Notes under the pieces: model-generated
Told to the model about the DNA's origin: nothing
The model's input: the letters and a program-made list of their open reading frames with translations, nothing else
Databases searched by the model: none
Assembly: GCF_003130405.1 (NCBI RefSeq)
Contig: NZ_QEAS01000011.1
Location: 172,024 to 236,023, forward strand
DNA length: 64,000 bases
DNA from: Pararcticibacter amylolyticus
Lineage (GTDB): Bacteria > Bacteroidota > Bacteroidia > Sphingobacteriales > Sphingobacteriaceae
Direction: 5' to 3'
Shown here: positions 62,885 to 64,000 of the stretch, in pieces
Position numbering within the stretch: position 1 is the first letter of the stretch
Layout: each line of letters starts with the position of its first letter
Program-made: the position numbers and the translations under genes

Positions 62885-64000
62885 ATGATGCAGTTTACCC
62901 TCTTTTCATTTTTGTGGTTGCTGCTCAGTTTACTGCTGGGGCTGGGTTATGCGTTTATTCTTTACAGACAGCATAACTCTTTTACGGAGCCCCTCCGGCG
63001 CTGGCTGTTTCTGCTGAGGACTGCTGTTGTGTCATTGATCTGCTTTCTTTTATTCGCTCCTTATATCAGGCAGTCGAACAAGACCATAGAAAAGCCGGTT
63101 ATCCTGTTTGCTCAGGATAATTCGGCTTCCATAGCTTTATCAAAGCCAAAAGGTTTTAACATCAGCTCTTATTCGGAAGGAATAAGAGATCTGCAGAAGC
63201 GGCTTTCTTCCAGGTATAACCTGCATACTTTTACCATCGGTGCGGAGGTCAGGGAGGGAAAAGAATATCATTTCAACGAGCAGCTAACCAGCCTTTCGGA
63301 CTTGTTCCAATATATCAGCGACCACTATGCCAGCCAGAATGTCGGTGCTGTGGTGTTGGCAACTGACGGGATTTATAATAAAGGAGGAAATCCTTTGTAT
63401 GATGCGAAAACGTTAAAGGCACCGGTTTTTACGATTGCCCTTGGTGATACAGTGCCACGTAAAGATCTGCTGATCGCAAATGTTCATTACAATACAACAG
63501 TCTACACGGGAAATGACTTCCAGGTTGAAGTCAGCGTTGAAGCCTATGAAAGCAAAGGCAAAAATACCACTTTGACAGTCACGGAGGGGGGGAGAGCACT
63601 GCTGCAAAAAAGCATCTCAATTACTTCGGATGAGTATCATGAAACCATCCCGCTAACCCTGCCGGGCACGAAGAAGGGTATCCACCATTATTCATTAAAG
63701 CTTTCCGCTCTGGAAGGTGAACTTTCGACCCGGAATAACCAGGACGATTTCTACGTAGAGATGCTGGATGGGAAACAGAAAGTACTGATCTGGGCAGCGG
63801 CGCCTCACCCGGATATTACGGCCATGAGACAAGCGCTGGAGTCGAATAAAAATTATGAAGTCAGTATCTCTATCACGACTGTTAATAATGAGGATTTAAG
63901 GAATGCAGACCTGGTCATACTTCACCAGGTACCGTCAGTCTCTCTTCCTTTGAAAGAGCAGCTTTCCCTGCTTCGAAATAAAGCCTTGTTTTTTATCCTT
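62885..64000 (+). CDS. Membrane protein with von Willebrand-like region (truncated by window end)
   Basis: The frame is open from ATG 62885 (or 62888) to the last base, 372 codons, with no stop. Two membrane helices open it (FLWLLLSLLLGLGYAFIL and LLRTAVVSLICFLLFAPY). A soluble region follows with ILFAQDNSASI, a MIDAS-like DxSxS pattern, and VVLATDGIYNKGGNP, which fits the second von Willebrand strand. It resembles the large BatA-adjacent or VWA-containing hypothetical proteins of Bacteroidota. The full gene is probably near 700 residues; its function is unknown. Confidence 0.7.
   Translation, partial: MMQFTLFSFLWLLLSLLLGLGYAFILYRQHNSFTEPLRRWLFLLRTAVVSLICFLLFAPYIRQSNKTIEKPVILFAQDNSASIALSKPKGFNISSYSEGIRDLQKRLSSRYNLHTFTIGAEVREGKEYHFNEQLTSLSDLFQYISDHYASQNVGAVVLATDGIYNKGGNPLYDAKTLKAPVFTIALGDTVPRKDLLIANVHYNTTVYTGNDFQVEVSVEAYESKGKNTTLTVTEGGRALLQKSISITSDEYHETIPLTLPGTKKGIHHYSLKLSALEGELSTRNNQDDFYVEMLDGKQKVLIWAAAPHPDITAMRQALESNKNYEVSISITTVNNEDLRNADLVILHQVPSVSLPLKEQLSLLRNKALFFIL

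Overview
The window is chromosomal DNA from a member of the Bacteroidota, most likely the Sphingobacteriaceae (Pedobacter/Mucilaginibacter-like). Supporting signs are DUF2490, DUF2807/GIN-domain, DUF5606 and Porin_10-type proteins, a TonB-dependent receptor with a carboxypeptidase-regulatory domain, a zinc-less L36, near-absence of Shine-Dalgarno sequences, and repeated TAnnTTTG -7 promoter elements. No rRNA, tRNA, CRISPR array, insertion sequence or prophage was recognised. Genus is an inference.

Layout. (1) 1-8475: the end of the S10/spc/alpha ribosomal super-operon: rpsH, rplF, rplR, rpsE, rpmD, rplO, secY, map, infA, rpmJ, rpsM, rpsK, rpsD, rpoA, rplQ. An internal promoter lies before infA, several spacers look structured, and a strong terminator follows rplQ. 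(2) 8483-14008: a light/redox cluster with a sugar nucleotidyltransferase, a class I photolyase coupled to a TIGR01777 epimerase, a thioredoxin-like [2Fe-2S] ferredoxin, a CBS protein and a divergent DASH-type cryptochrome. (3) 14105-24977: 2-oxoglutarate dehydrogenase E1 and E2 (E2 with two lipoyl domains), then DUF2490, a GIN-domain adhesin-like protein, a CocE-type hydrolase, a GNAT-like protein and the E3 gene lpdA. (4) 25246-33130: a ThuA lipoprotein, then an RND efflux operon (tolC, adaptor, pump) behind two tandem TetR paralogues. (5) 33255-42052: murB, an orphan ECF sigma factor, a polyprenyl synthase with TerC, a recJ-lptB-GH3 operon and an MBL-fold hydrolase. (6) 42053-42411: the only gene-free stretch over 300 bases. 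It holds a GC-rich element and a long hairpin. (7) 42412-54389: YceI, periplasmic trehalase with maltose acetyltransferase, pruA, a GreA-like protein, a sugar porter, an amine oxidase, and lpxK-PNP-porin. (8) 54413-64000: a family usually labelled asparagine synthetase B, cyclophilin with DUF5606, rlmH with a 44-residue membrane peptide, a TonB receptor, a PAS-LuxR regulator, a lipoprotein MsrB, a thioesterase, fabG, and a truncated membrane protein with a von Willebrand-like region.

How they work together. Most genes are housekeeping: translation, TCA cycle, envelope lipid and peptidoglycan precursors, and drug efflux. No convincing large undescribed system (defence, secretion or biosynthetic cluster) is visible. 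The best leads are a cryptochrome homologue that has lost the aromatic residues used to hold a pyrimidine dimer, a GreA-like protein usually mislabelled in databases, several genes whose promoter geometry predicts leaderless mRNA, one isolated perfect Shine-Dalgarno before rplF, structured ribosomal-operon spacers, and a strand-asymmetric 23-bp hairpin next to a GC-rich intergenic element.
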